Below, piece by piece: positions 17,229-26,289 of a stretch of DNA of 64,000 bases (its first letter is position 1; each line of letters begins with the position of its first letter). Source of the stretch: Nocardia africana NBRC 100379 (GTDB taxonomy: Bacteria > Actinomycetota > Actinomycetes > Mycobacteriales > Mycobacteriaceae). The notes below the pieces were generated by a model. That model saw only the letters and a list, made by a program, of their open reading frames with translations, searched no databases and was not told where the DNA came from. A program made the position numbers and the translations under genes. The stretch spans positions 62,001 to 126,000 of the forward strand of contig NZ_BDAV01000014.1 of the NCBI RefSeq assembly GCF_001612635.1, written 5' to 3'.

Positions 17229-18197
17229 TCAGTTGTCGCGCATCGTGATTCGGCGCAGAGCCGCTTCGGTCTCGGCGGCGAGCACACCCACCAGTTCGGT
17301 GGCCGACGCGATCGAGGTGACCCGGTCCACGGCTTGGCCCGCCCACACCGGAACAGCGGTGAGGTCGTTGCGGGCGGCGGCCGCACGGTAGTCGCGCAGG
17401 GCGGCCTCGTCGGTGCGCAGTTCCTCGTCGCGGCCGCGCCAGTGATCGATGAAGGGGTTGCGCAGGGTGCGGGCCGGATACTTCTCGGGCCACGGTGCGC
17501 CGCGCGCGATGTCGAGCGTCCAGTTCACCTCGGTATCGCCGCCGGCGGCATCCACCAGGGCCTTGCCGAGTTCGGCGGGCACGAGAGCCTCGTGGGTCGC
17601 CTGTAAGCGGGTGCCCACCATCGCCCCCGCCGCGCCGAGCGCCAGAGCGGCCGCGATCGCACGCCCGTCGGCGATTCCGCCGGCCGCGAGCACCGGCACC
17701 GAACCGGCGAGATCGACGACCGTCGGCACGAACGACAGCGTCCCGATGCCCTGGGCGGCACAGTGGCCACCGGCGTCGCTGCCCTGCGCCACCAGCACAT
17801 CCGCGCCCGCGTCCAGCGCCCGCCGCGCCTCCTCGACATCGGTGACCTGGACGATCAACACCGCACCGGCGTCGCGGACGGTGGCCGCGAGCGGCATCGG
17901 ATCGCCGAAGGACAACACCACCGCGGCCGGGTCGAACGAGAGCGCGTGGTCGAGCACGGCCCGGTCGATCGCCCAGCTCAGGAAGCCGACTCCCCATGGC
18001 GCGGTGGTGTTCTCGCGCACCAGTCGCAGTTCGCGCTCGACCCATTCCCGGTCGCCGCGACCCCCACCGACGAGCCCCAGACCGCCACCCTCGGAGACCG
18101 CTGCGGCCAGCGCCCCGCCCGCTTCCCCACCCATGGGAGCGGACACGATCGGGTGGCGGACGGAGAAGATGTCGGTGAATGCGGTCGGGATCGCCAT
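17229..18197 (-). CDS. nitronate monooxygenase (2-nitropropane dioxygenase family)
   Basis: 322 residues forming an FMN-binding TIM barrel. It starts FTDIFSVRHPIVSAPMGGEAGG, with LAAAVSEGGGLGLVGGG after the first strand. VAQGSDAGGHC is the catalytic-His/FMN segment. LAAGGIADGRAIAAALALGAAGAMVGTRL is the phosphate-binding signature. The family oxidises alkyl nitronates, including the toxin propionate-3-nitronate, to carbonyl compounds and nitrite. It may be a detoxification enzyme. It is read from the same strand as the methyltransferase, but with separate upstream sequence. The open frame extends further upstream without family similarity. Confidence 0.92.
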   Translation of the reverse strand: MAIPTAFTDIFSVRHPIVSAPMGGEAGGALAAAVSEGGGLGLVGGGRGDREWVERELRLVRENTTAPWGVGFLSWAIDRAVLDHALSFDPAAVVLSFGDPMPLAATVRDAGAVLIVQVTDVEEARRALDAGADVLVAQGSDAGGHCAAQGIGTLSFVPTVVDLAGSVPVLAAGGIADGRAIAAALALGAAGAMVGTRLQATHEALVPAELGKALVDAAGGDTEVNWTLDIARGAPWPEKYPARTLRNPFIDHWRGRDEELRTDEAALRDYRAAAARNDLTAVPVWAGQAVDRVTSIASATELVGVLAAETEAALRRITMRDN

Positions 18198-18406
18198 GCC
18201 CCGATCGTCGCAGGTGTGCGCGGCGGACGTGACGGCGGCGTGCGAACCGATTGATGGTTACCGCACTCGAGCACTCTCCGCTTTTCGCGGTGACTTGCCC
18301 CAACGCGGGCACTTTCGCCCGGACCGCGCGGTAGCCGCCTTCTATGATTCGCCGGATGTCTTCATGGGTACGTTCAGCCGAAGACGTGACGATACCGGGG
18401 TGCAGC

Positions 18407-18628
18407 ATGACCGCCAGAAGAGATCTGGACCACGAACTCGGCGGGCCGATCGCCGCCACGGATCTACTGACCGATCACGAGTGCGCCGACCTGTTGCAGC
18501 TGTTCACGCAGGCGCGTCGGGAGGAGGCGCAGGCGCTGTCGCAATCGGTGGACGCGATGATCAGCGCCCTGCCGCGGCCGTTGCGCGGGCCGGCGAAGAA
18601 GATCATGTTCGGGAGCCTGCTGGACTGA
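18407..18628 (+). CDS. small hypothetical protein, first gene of an ATGA-coupled pair
   Basis: 73 residues from the ATG at 18407 (MTARRDLDHELGG), behind GGGGTGC. An in-frame ATG lies at 18344, but its extra residues look non-coding. It is helical and Leu/Ala/Arg-rich, with no recognised domain. It ends PAKKIMFGSLLD. Its stop overlaps the start of the 432-residue gene (ATGA at 18625-18630), so the two are translationally coupled and probably work together. No function is known to me. Confidence 0.7.
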   Translation: MTARRDLDHELGGPIAATDLLTDHECADLLQLFTQARREEAQALSQSVDAMISALPRPLRGPAKKIMFGSLLD

Positions 18629-19926
18629 TGACGGATCCGGTAACCCGCGCCCAGCTCATCCTGCTCGCCCGCACGCTGCACGTTCCGCCGGAACGACTCG
18701 CTCATCTCGAGCGCCTCGGCGCCCAGAATCTGCACGAGCTGCAGCAGCGGATGGCCGCGATCGTCTTCGATCAGCATGCCGAAACCTTCAAGCGGATCAG
18801 CAGATTGGTGCCGGTCATCCCGCTCGGCATCTCGATGCCGCTGGTGCAGAAGCTGGTGCCGCCCGCGCTGACCGGGCGCGCGGCCGGCGCGGTGGGCGTC
18901 GATCACCCGAAGAAGGCCGCCGAAACCGTCGCGCTGCTGGGCATCGGCTACGCGGCCGACTGCGCGCCGTATCTCGACCCGCGCACGGTCGGTGAACTGG
19001 CCGATATCGCACCACCGGAACCGATCGTGCAGATCGTCAACGAGGTCCTGCGCCGGCGCGACTACATCACCGCGGGGCCGTTTCTCGGCTACGCCTCACC
19101 TCGGCTGATCGAAGCCGTGGAGCGCGGCGTCCCCGACGACGAAGGCCTGATCTTCTCGGCGTCGTTCGCCTTCTCCACCAGCGCCCTGACCTCCGTGCTG
19201 CGCCAGCTGCTGAACGGCCCGGCGCGCCGGATGCCGCGCATGATCCAGACCGTGCTGCACGGGTCGCCGGAGTTGCGGCTGGCGGCGTTGTCGATCTTCG
19301 CGCGCTGCGATGCCGACGTCGTCGCCGACGTGGGAGATATCGCGCTGGGCGTCGGGACGCCCGCCGTGCTGTGCAATCTGGTGGCGACCGCGATCCACGG
19401 CGGGGCGGTGCGCGATCTGGCCGTCTTCTTCGGCACCCTGCGCCCGCCCGCCTTGACCGCGATGGCGGCACTGCCGATCTTCACCGATACCGCGGTGGCC
19501 GCCGCGCTGCTGCAGGGACTGGAGGGCTGCTCCGATCCGGCGCCCTGGCGCGGGTTGTTCGCCCTTCTGGCACAGCTCGATCCCACGATGCGGCCGGCGC
19601 TGGCCGATATGCTCGCCCAGCAGTCCGACGCCACCATCACGGCGTTGCCCTCGCACGCGACGGAGGCCGATCTGTGGCCCATCCTGCTGGATATCGTTGC
19701 GGCGGGCGATCATTCGGTGCAGACGCGGATCGGCAGCCGCTGGGCGATGCTGCCTCCGGAGCGCCGCGCGGGCGTGCGATGGCATCTGGACGAACGCGGC
19801 GAGGACCCGCGGCTGACCACGGTCGCCGGCGCGGTGGCCGCCAGTTCGGTCTCGGTGGAGGAGGTCTTCTTCCGGCGCCGGCAGCTCGGCCGCCGCCGCG
19901 GGGCCGGCAACTGGGACGCCGTCTGA
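18628..19926 (+). CDS. conserved hypothetical protein with HEAT-like helical repeats
   Basis: 432 residues, not recognised. The start ATG at 18628 overlaps the previous stop. The open frame upstream of this ATG is a shadow of the nitronate monooxygenase. The protein is almost entirely amphipathic helices in pairs of about 40-50 residues (for example IVQIVNEVLRRRDYITAGPFLGY, then PRLIEAVERG), like a solenoid of HEAT or armadillo type. No signal peptide is present. A hydrophobic stretch near residues 65-80 could touch a membrane. The C-terminus is basic (RRRQLGRRRGAGNW). It probably acts as a binding scaffold with the 73-residue partner, which is inference. Confidence 0.75.
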   Translation: MTDPVTRAQLILLARTLHVPPERLAHLERLGAQNLHELQQRMAAIVFDQHAETFKRISRLVPVIPLGISMPLVQKLVPPALTGRAAGAVGVDHPKKAAETVALLGIGYAADCAPYLDPRTVGELADIAPPEPIVQIVNEVLRRRDYITAGPFLGYASPRLIEAVERGVPDDEGLIFSASFAFSTSALTSVLRQLLNGPARRMPRMIQTVLHGSPELRLAALSIFARCDADVVADVGDIALGVGTPAVLCNLVATAIHGGAVRDLAVFFGTLRPPALTAMAALPIFTDTAVAAALLQGLEGCSDPAPWRGLFALLAQLDPTMRPALADMLAQQSDATITALPSHATEADLWPILLDIVAAGDHSVQTRIGSRWAMLPPERRAGVRWHLDERGEDPRLTTVAGAVAASSVSVEEVFFRRRQLGRRRGAGNWDAV

Positions 19927-19953
19927 ACGAAATGTCACCCGTGCGGCGTCGAG

Positions 19954-19992
19954 ACGCGACGGACCCGCCGGAAACCAGCGGGTCCGTCGCGT
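19954..19992. terminator. strong bidirectional terminator hairpin
   Basis: A perfect 15-base stem, ACGCGACGGACCCGC (19954-19968) with its complement (19978-19992), closes a 9-base loop. It lies between the convergent unknown gene and uvrA. Confidence 0.8.
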
Positions 19993-20004
19993 ACTACTCG
20001 CGAC

Positions 20005-22959
20005 TCAGCCGACCGCAGCGGTCTTCCGGCGCCCGGCCGGCTTCGCAGCCGCCGCCTTGGTGGCCGGCGCCTTCTTCGCCTTGGTCGTCTTCGCCGGTGC
20101 GGCCGGCTTGTCGAGGACCTCGCGCAGGAACTGGCCGGTGTAGCTGTCGGCAACGGCCGCAACGTCTTCCGGGGTTCCCTGCGCGATCACCGTGCCACCG
20201 CCGGAGCCGCCCTCGGGACCCATATCGATCACCCAGTCGGAGGTCTTGATGACGTCCAGGTTGTGTTCGATGACGATCACCGTGTTGCCCTTGTCGACCA
20301 ATCCGTTGATCACCGCTAGGAGTTTGCGGATGTCCTCGAAGTGCAGGCCGGTGGTCGGCTCGTCGAGGATGTAGACCGTGCGCCCGGTCGAGCGCTTCTG
20401 CAGTTCGGCGGCCAGCTTCACGCGCTGCGCCTCACCACCGGACAACGTCGGGGCGCTCTGGCCCAGCCGCACATAGCCCAGGCCGACATCGACCAGGGTC
20501 TTGAGGTATCGGTGGATCGAGGTGACCGGCTCGAAGAATTCGGCCGCCTCCTCGATCGACATATCGAGCACCTCGGCGATGGTCTTGCCCTTGTAGTGCA
20601 CCTCGAGGGTTTCCCGGTTGTACCGGGCGCCGTGGCACACCTCGCAGGGCACGTACACATCCGGCAGGAAGTTCATCTCGATCTTCAACGTGCCGTCGCC
20701 GGAACACGCCTCGCACCGGCCGCCCTTCACATTGAAGGAGAACCGGCCCGGCTGATAGCCGCGCACCTTGGCCTCGGTGGTGGCCGCGAACAGGGTGCGG
20801 ATCTTGTCGAAGACCCCGGTGTAGGTCGCGGGGTTCGAGCGCGGCGTGCGCCCGATCGGGGACTGGTCGACCTGCACCAGCTTGTCGAGGTGGTCGAGTC
20901 CGTTGATCCGGGTGTGCCGGCCGGGCACCTGCCGCGCACCGTTGAGCTTGTTCGCCAGCACGGTCGCCAGGATGTCGTTGACCAGCGTCGACTTGCCGGA
21001 ACCGGAGACACCCGTCACCGAGGTCAGCACGCCGAGCGGGAAGGCGACATCGATGCCGCGCAGATTGTGCTCGTTCGCGCCGACGACGGTGAGCTGCTTC
21101 TTCTTCGACACCGGCCGGCGTACCAGCGGCACCTCGATCACTTCGCGGCCCGAAAGATAGGCGCCGGTCAGCGAATTCGGATCCTCGAGCAGACCCGGAT
21201 ACGGACCGCTGTAGACGACCTGGCCGCCGTGCTCGCCGGCCAGCGGGCCGATGTCGACCACCCAGTCCGAGGAGTGGATGGTGTCCTCGTCGTGCTCGAC
21301 CACGATGAGCGTATTGCCGAGATTGCGCAGCCGCGTGAGGGTTTCGATCAGGCGCCGGTTGTCGCGCTGGTGCAGGCCGATGGACGGCTCGTCGAGCACG
21401 TACAGCACGCCGACCAGTCCCGAACCGATCTGGGTGGCCAGCCGGATCCGCTGCGCTTCACCGCCGGACAGCGTCGCCGCCGCACGCGACAGGGTCAGAT
21501 ATTCCAAGCCCACATCGAGCAGGAAGCCCAGCCGGGCCTGAATCTCCTTGAGGACCTGCCCGGCGATCGCGGCCTCCCGCTCCCCCAGCTCGAGCGAGTT
21601 CAGGAAACGCGAGCAGTCGCGGATCGAGAGATCACACACCTCGGCGATGGAACGGCGTCCGCCTTCGGCGTTGAGCGTGACGGCCAGGATCTCCGGGCGC
21701 AGCCGCGCACCGCTACAGACCGGGCACGGCACATCGCGCATGTACCCGTCGTAGTGCTCCTTCATCTGCTCGGATTCGGTGCTCTCCAGCCGCCGCTGCA
21801 GGAACGGCATCACGCCCTCGAAATCGGCGTAGTAGGACCGCTTGCGGCCGTAGCGGTTGGTGTAGGACACGTGCACCTGATCGGAGCTGCCCTCGAGCAC
21901 GGCCTTACGGGCCTTGAGCGGCAACGTATTCCACGGCGCGTCCATCGAGAAGCCGATCGCCTCGGACAGCCCCGACAGCAACCGGTTGAAGTATTCGGCG
22001 GTCTGCCCGCGCGACCACGGGGCGATCGCGCCGTCGTTGAGGCTCAGTTCCGGATCGGGCACCACCAGATCCGGATCGACCTCCTTGCGAATGCCGAGAC
22101 CGGTGCAGTCCGGGCAGGCGCCGTACGGCGAGTTGAAGGAGAACGAACGCGGTTCCAGATCCTCGATATCGAGCGGATGACCGTTCGGGCAGGCCAGTTT
22201 CTCCGAGAACCGCCGCTCGCGGTCGTGTGCGTGTTCGTCGCGATCGACGAAGTCCAAGACCACGATGCCGTCGGCCAGCCGCAGCGCCGTCTCGATCGAA
22301 TCCGTCAGGCGCTGTTTGGACGTCGGCTTGACGGCCAGCCGGTCGATCACGACCTCGATGTCGTGCTTCTCCTGCTTCTTCAGCTTCGGCGGCTCGGTGA
22401 GCGGATACACCACGCCGTCGACCCGTACCCGGGAATAGCCCTGGGTGTTGAGCTGGTCGAACAGGTCCACGAATTCGCCCTTGCGGGTGCGCACCACCGG
22501 CGCCAGCACCTGGAAACGGGTGCCGGGCTCCATCTCCAGCACCTGATCCACGATCTGCTGCGGGGTCTGCTTGGCGATCAGCTCACCGCAGACCGGGCAG
22601 TGCGGGGTTCCGGCGCGGGCGTAGAGCAGGCGCAGATAGTCGTAGACCTCGGTGATGGTGCCGACGGTCGAGCGCGGATTGCGGTTGGTCGACTTCTGGT
22701 CGATCGACACCGCCGGAGAGAGTCCCTCGATGAAATCCACATCGGGCTTGTCCATCTGCCCCAGGAACTGGCGCGCGTACGCCGACAACGATTCGACGTA
22801 GCGGCGCTGACCCTCGGCGAAGATGGTGTCGAAGGCGAGGCTCGATTTACCGGACCCGGAGAGTCCGGTGAACACGATGAGGCTGTCCCGTGGCAGGTCG
22901 AGGTCCACTCCCTTCAGGTTGTGCTCCCGAGCTCCGCGCACGGTCAACAGATCCGCCAC
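20005..22959 (-). CDS. uvrA: excinuclease ABC subunit A
   Basis: 984 residues, slightly longer than usual because of a Lys/Ala-rich C-terminal tail of about 35 residues (AKTTKAKKAPATKAAAAK). Two ABC ATPase halves are visible: Walker A GLSGSGKSSLAFD (residue ~32) and GVSGSGKSTLVND, with two LSGGEAQR signatures. The zinc module in the first half is the mycobacterial CPNGH/CPDC variant, and the second has CEAC/CEVC. UvrA dimers detect bulky DNA lesions and load UvrB in nucleotide excision repair. The start is GTG. A PafBC-type DNA-damage promoter lies 52-74 bases upstream. Confidence 0.98.
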   Translation of the reverse strand: MADLLTVRGAREHNLKGVDLDLPRDSLIVFTGLSGSGKSSLAFDTIFAEGQRRYVESLSAYARQFLGQMDKPDVDFIEGLSPAVSIDQKSTNRNPRSTVGTITEVYDYLRLLYARAGTPHCPVCGELIAKQTPQQIVDQVLEMEPGTRFQVLAPVVRTRKGEFVDLFDQLNTQGYSRVRVDGVVYPLTEPPKLKKQEKHDIEVVIDRLAVKPTSKQRLTDSIETALRLADGIVVLDFVDRDEHAHDRERRFSEKLACPNGHPLDIEDLEPRSFSFNSPYGACPDCTGLGIRKEVDPDLVVPDPELSLNDGAIAPWSRGQTAEYFNRLLSGLSEAIGFSMDAPWNTLPLKARKAVLEGSSDQVHVSYTNRYGRKRSYYADFEGVMPFLQRRLESTESEQMKEHYDGYMRDVPCPVCSGARLRPEILAVTLNAEGGRRSIAEVCDLSIRDCSRFLNSLELGEREAAIAGQVLKEIQARLGFLLDVGLEYLTLSRAAATLSGGEAQRIRLATQIGSGLVGVLYVLDEPSIGLHQRDNRRLIETLTRLRNLGNTLIVVEHDEDTIHSSDWVVDIGPLAGEHGGQVVYSGPYPGLLEDPNSLTGAYLSGREVIEVPLVRRPVSKKKQLTVVGANEHNLRGIDVAFPLGVLTSVTGVSGSGKSTLVNDILATVLANKLNGARQVPGRHTRINGLDHLDKLVQVDQSPIGRTPRSNPATYTGVFDKIRTLFAATTEAKVRGYQPGRFSFNVKGGRCEACSGDGTLKIEMNFLPDVYVPCEVCHGARYNRETLEVHYKGKTIAEVLDMSIEEAAEFFEPVTSIHRYLKTLVDVGLGYVRLGQSAPTLSGGEAQRVKLAAELQKRSTGRTVYILDEPTTGLHFEDIRKLLAVINGLVDKGNTVIVIEHNLDVIKTSDWVIDMGPEGGSGGGTVIAQGTPEDVAAVADSYTGQFLREVLDKPAAPAKTTKAKKAPATKAAAAKPAGRRKTAAVG

Positions 22960-23010
22960 CGGCTGTCCCTTCTCGATCGAAATTCGGCGTCCAGAATCTC
23001 CCCGGACGCC

Positions 23011-23033
23011 ATGCTAGGCACACCCACCGACAA
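23011..23033 (-). promoter_or_regulatory. RecA-independent DNA-damage promoter of uvrA (PafBC-type)
   Basis: On the minus strand TTGTCGGTG (23033-23025), exactly 8 bases, then TAGCAT (23016-23011). This matches the mycobacterial RecA-independent damage promoter consensus TTGTCRGTG-N8-TAnnnT at every fixed position. The expected transcription start would leave a leader of about 45 bases before the uvrA GTG. Confidence 0.85.
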
Positions 23034-23088
23034 GTTCGGCGACACGACCGCGAGCGGCCCCGTTCCGGACCGCGAGCGGACTCGGCCG

Positions 23089-24276
23089 TCACGCCGGACC
23101 GAGCACCACCACGGAGTTGTGCCCGCCCATGCCGAGCGAGGTCTTCACCGTGAATCCGCCGTCGAACGGGGTGGGTCCGTCCAGCAGGCGAGGATGCGCC
23201 TCGGCCACGATCGGCGGCGCCACCACGACGCCGCGCTCGTACCCCAGCGCCGTCGCCGCGATCTCGACGCCGGCCGCCGCACCCATGCAATGTCCGGTCA
23301 GCGGCTTGATCGAATAGACCTGCGGGCGGTCGTCGAAGATCCGCGCCAGCACGGCCCGTTCGGCCACATCGCACTGCCGGGTTCCCGGTCCGTGCGCGTT
23401 GTAGTAGCTCACGTCCCCGGGGCGCACCCCGGCCCGGTCCAGGGCCCGGTGCGTACAGTCCAGTATCCGCTCCAGACCGGGATCCACGGACACGACGTGA
23501 TAAGCGTCATTGGTCATCGCCCCGCCCAGCATCGCGCAGTACGGCCGCTCGACCTGCCGGGACACCACGAACGCCACCGACGCCTCGCCGAAGCTGAACC
23601 CCCGGCTGCCCTCCTGGAACGGACGGCACGCCTCCAGCGGCTCGGCATCGATCACCGCCGCACCCATCTGCACGAAGTGGTGCACCATATCGGGGCTGGC
23701 CGACAGATCGGTGGTCACGCAGACCACGTCGTCGGCGAAACCCTGATCCAGCCACATCTGTGCGGTGATCAGGGCAACGTTGGCCGAACTGCAGGCCGCC
23801 GAGACGTTCATCGACGGCCCGTGGAAGCCGAATTCCTGCATCAGCAGCGAAATCGGAGTCGACGGCAGCAGCCGCAGATAGTCGCGAGAGCGGCGGCGGC
23901 TGCCGTCGTCGAGGTAGAAATCCTCCCAGTCCCGGACGTCGCCGAGCACGATCGCGTGGATCACCCCGACCGTGCGGCCCGGACGCCAGCCTCGTCCGGC
24001 GGCATCGGCGATCGCCTCGCGCGCGGCCTCCTGAACCGCGCGGGCATACCGGCTCGGGCTCAGCGACTCGTCGCCCCCGTCGGGTACCAGGGCGATCCAC
24101 GCGTATTCGTCGCGGTCGGGACCGTAGCCGGGATAGAGTCCGGCGGCCGCCTTACCGGTGTGCAGTCCGCGCCACAGCGTCTCCCGGCCCCAGCCGTAAC
24201 CGCTGACCACGCCGATACCTGCGATCGGCATACGATCTTGATATTCTCGAGTCGACATCGGGGTTGTGTTCGGCAT
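23089..24276 (-). CDS. stand-alone beta-ketoacyl synthase (KAS I/II type)
   Basis: 395 residues from the ATG at 24276, which has TAGGAG two bases upstream. It has a thiolase fold with the catalytic Cys162 in NVSAACSSANV, the first active-site His in YNAHGPGTRQCD, and the Lys plus second His in SIKPLTGHCMGAAAGVEIA. The Gly-rich C-terminus is GMGGHNSVVVLGPA. Ketosynthases condense acyl thioesters with malonyl-ACP. The usual NAHGTGT is here NAHGPGT. No acyl carrier protein, acyltransferase or ketoreductase gene is adjacent, so it may serve fatty-acid, mycolic or secondary metabolism at a distance. Confidence 0.88.
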   Translation of the reverse strand: MPNTTPMSTREYQDRMPIAGIGVVSGYGWGRETLWRGLHTGKAAAGLYPGYGPDRDEYAWIALVPDGGDESLSPSRYARAVQEAAREAIADAAGRGWRPGRTVGVIHAIVLGDVRDWEDFYLDDGSRRRSRDYLRLLPSTPISLLMQEFGFHGPSMNVSAACSSANVALITAQMWLDQGFADDVVCVTTDLSASPDMVHHFVQMGAAVIDAEPLEACRPFQEGSRGFSFGEASVAFVVSRQVERPYCAMLGGAMTNDAYHVVSVDPGLERILDCTHRALDRAGVRPGDVSYYNAHGPGTRQCDVAERAVLARIFDDRPQVYSIKPLTGHCMGAAAGVEIAATALGYERGVVVAPPIVAEAHPRLLDGPTPFDGGFTVKTSLGMGGHNSVVVLGPA

Positions 24277-24537
24277 TCGCGCTCCTACACCCGGCCTGGG
24301 CAGCTGCCTCCGGCGTAACACCCGGTCCGGCCCCCCGACCGGACCGAACCCGAACCCGACAGCGTACCCTCCGCCGATACCGCGGGAACGGGCACCTGTC
24401 ATGATCACCCACAGGCCCGATGAGAACCTGAACTGTGACCGAACCAATACCGTCCACACTGTGATCCGCGGTACGTCACCATCAGAATGATCCCGTGCGC
24501 CAATTGACCTGAGCAGGCCATGATCAGGGGGTTACAT

Positions 24538-25878
24538 GTGGTTGAGGCAGGTGAGAACCGGCCCGAGGCCGTGATGGACGCCGAACTGCTCGCCCAGCGG
24601 TACCGCACCCTGGTCGAGCACAGTCCCGACGGCGTCGTCGTGCACGAGGACGGCGTCGTCGTCTACGCCAATCCGGCGATCGTGCGGCTGCTGGCCGCCC
24701 CCGGAGTGGACGAGGTGGTCGGACATCCGGTCACCCAGTTCGTGGCGCATCGCGACGTGCCGGCGATGCTCGAGCGCATCGATCGGCTGCACCAGACCGG
24801 CGACGCGTCCGAGACGGCGGAAATGACGCTCATTCGCAGCGACGGCCAGGCGGTCGACGTCGAGACGGTCTCGGTGCTCACCGTCTGGCAGAACCGGCTC
24901 GCCTATCAGGTGGTGATCCACGACCTCACCGCTCAGCGCCGCGCCGAGGCCGCGCAACGCCGGGCCGAACACCATTTCACGGCCGTGGTGTCGCAACTCG
25001 AGGAGGGTGTGGTCGTCATCGACCGCGAGGGCCGCATCGAGTCGATCAACCCGGCTGCGCTGCGCATCTTCGGTCAGGAAAGCGACAATCTGGTCGGCCG
25101 CCGCATCGATTCGCTGCCGCTGGCGCTGCTGGACGCGAACGCCCAGCCGCTGGCCCCGAGCCACCATCCGGTGGCGCGAACCCTGGCCACCGGGGAAACG
25201 ATCTCCCGCTACGTGTTCGGCGTGGACCGCCCGGACGGCCAGCGGCGCTGGCTGTCGGGTTCGAGCCGGTTGCTCAACCCCGGAGCACCCGACTCGCCGG
25301 CCGTCTCCTCGTTCAACGACGTCACCGAATTCCGCGCCAGCCGAAGGCAATTGGAGTATCAGGCGACCCACGATCCGCTCACCGGGCTGGCCAACCGATC
25401 GCTGGTGCTCTCGCGGCTGGCCACCGCGCTGGGCGTCGACGAACAGTCGCCGGTGTCGAACGTGCTGTTCATCGACCTCGATGGATTCAAGGCCATCAAC
25501 GACACCCTGGGCCACGCGATCGGCGATACCGTGCTGCAGATCGTGGCCCAGCGGTTGCAGCGCGGCCTGCGCACCGACGACGTGGTGGGCCGCATCGGCG
25601 GCGACGAATTCCTGGTGCTGCTGTCGGGCCGCACCCAGCCGGACGACCTGGACGGCCTGATCACCCGGCTGCGCCAGACCATGGCCGAGCCGATCATCGC
25701 CCGCGGCCACCGCATCCACGTCGAGGCATCGATCGGCGTCACCGCGCTGCGCCCGGGTGATCCGCGCACTCCCGAAGCGGTCCTGCACGATGCGGATCTG
25801 GCGATGTACCGTGCCAAACCGGCGACCTCCGAGAGCAATGCCCTGGGACGGCGGCCGAACAACACCCACGCCTCCTGA
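24538..25878 (+). CDS. diguanylate cyclase with two PAS domains
   Basis: 446 residues from the GTG at 24538, which has AGGGGG six bases upstream. An ATG at 24520 is an alternative. Two PAS sensor domains occupy residues ~10-130 (YRTLVEHSPDGVVV) and ~135-265 (HFTAVVSQLEEGVVVIDREGR). They are followed by a GGDEF domain from DPLTGLANRSLVLSRL, with the intact active site GGDEF at ~354-358 and an RTDD inhibitory site (RxxD) five residues before it. It should make cyclic di-GMP from two GTP with product inhibition. No EAL domain or transmembrane segment is present, so it is cytoplasmic. Confidence 0.93.
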   Translation: MVEAGENRPEAVMDAELLAQRYRTLVEHSPDGVVVHEDGVVVYANPAIVRLLAAPGVDEVVGHPVTQFVAHRDVPAMLERIDRLHQTGDASETAEMTLIRSDGQAVDVETVSVLTVWQNRLAYQVVIHDLTAQRRAEAAQRRAEHHFTAVVSQLEEGVVVIDREGRIESINPAALRIFGQESDNLVGRRIDSLPLALLDANAQPLAPSHHPVARTLATGETISRYVFGVDRPDGQRRWLSGSSRLLNPGAPDSPAVSSFNDVTEFRASRRQLEYQATHDPLTGLANRSLVLSRLATALGVDEQSPVSNVLFIDLDGFKAINDTLGHAIGDTVLQIVAQRLQRGLRTDDVVGRIGGDEFLVLLSGRTQPDDLDGLITRLRQTMAEPIIARGHRIHVEASIGVTALRPGDPRTPEAVLHDADLAMYRAKPATSESNALGRRPNNTHAS

Positions 25879-25888
25879 AAGACCCGCG

Positions 25889-26224
25889 ATGATCCTCGAA
25901 CACGCGCTGCTGCCCGTCCGGCCCGAACACACGGCCGAATTCGAGGCGGCGTTCGAGCAGGCGCGCCCCTTGATTGCCCGCGCGCCGGGGTTCCGGTCGC
26001 TGACGCTGTCGAGATCCGCCGAGTCACCGAACACCTATCTGCTGCTGGTCGAGTGGGAGCAACTCAGCGATCACACCGAGGGCTTCCGCGGCTCCGCGGA
26101 CTATCAGGACTGGAAGCGACTCCTGCATCACTTCTACGATCCGTTCCCGGTGGTGCAACATTTCACTACCGTGTGCGCGACGCGTTCACCTGCGACTACG
26201 GCGAGTCCGGCGAACCACAACTAG
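25889..26224 (+). CDS. antibiotic biosynthesis monooxygenase (ABM) domain protein
   Basis: 111 residues from the ATG at 25889 (MILEHALLPVRPEHTAEFEAAF), ten bases after the diguanylate cyclase stop. It has the ABM ferredoxin-like fold, with YLLLVEWEQLSDHTEGFRGSADYQDWKRLLHHFYDP (split: strand, then the His/Trp helix, residues ~50-85), and probably forms dimers. Relatives include quinol monooxygenases and stress-related small oxidases. The last ~20 residues (TTVCATRSPATTASPANHN) lie beyond the domain. It is probably transcribed with the upstream gene. The substrate is unknown. Confidence 0.85.
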   Translation: MILEHALLPVRPEHTAEFEAAFEQARPLIARAPGFRSLTLSRSAESPNTYLLLVEWEQLSDHTEGFRGSADYQDWKRLLHHFYDPFPVVQHFTTVCATRSPATTASPANHN

Positions 26225-26289
26225 ACTCGACGATTCCGTTCTCTTCGCGCGCGGCCCGCTCGGCCCCTGTGGTGACAAGGAGTTCCGTT

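Noticed and set aside
22960..23088. LexA/SOS box upstream of uvrA
   Set aside because: No TCGAAC-N4-GTTCGA-like element is present; the damage element found is of the RecA-independent type.
20341..24318. Very long plus-strand frame (1325 codons) opposite uvrA and the ketosynthase
   Set aside because: Its translation is Arg/His/Asp/Gln-rich with no family signature. It is an antisense shadow caused by high GC at third positions of the real minus-strand genes.
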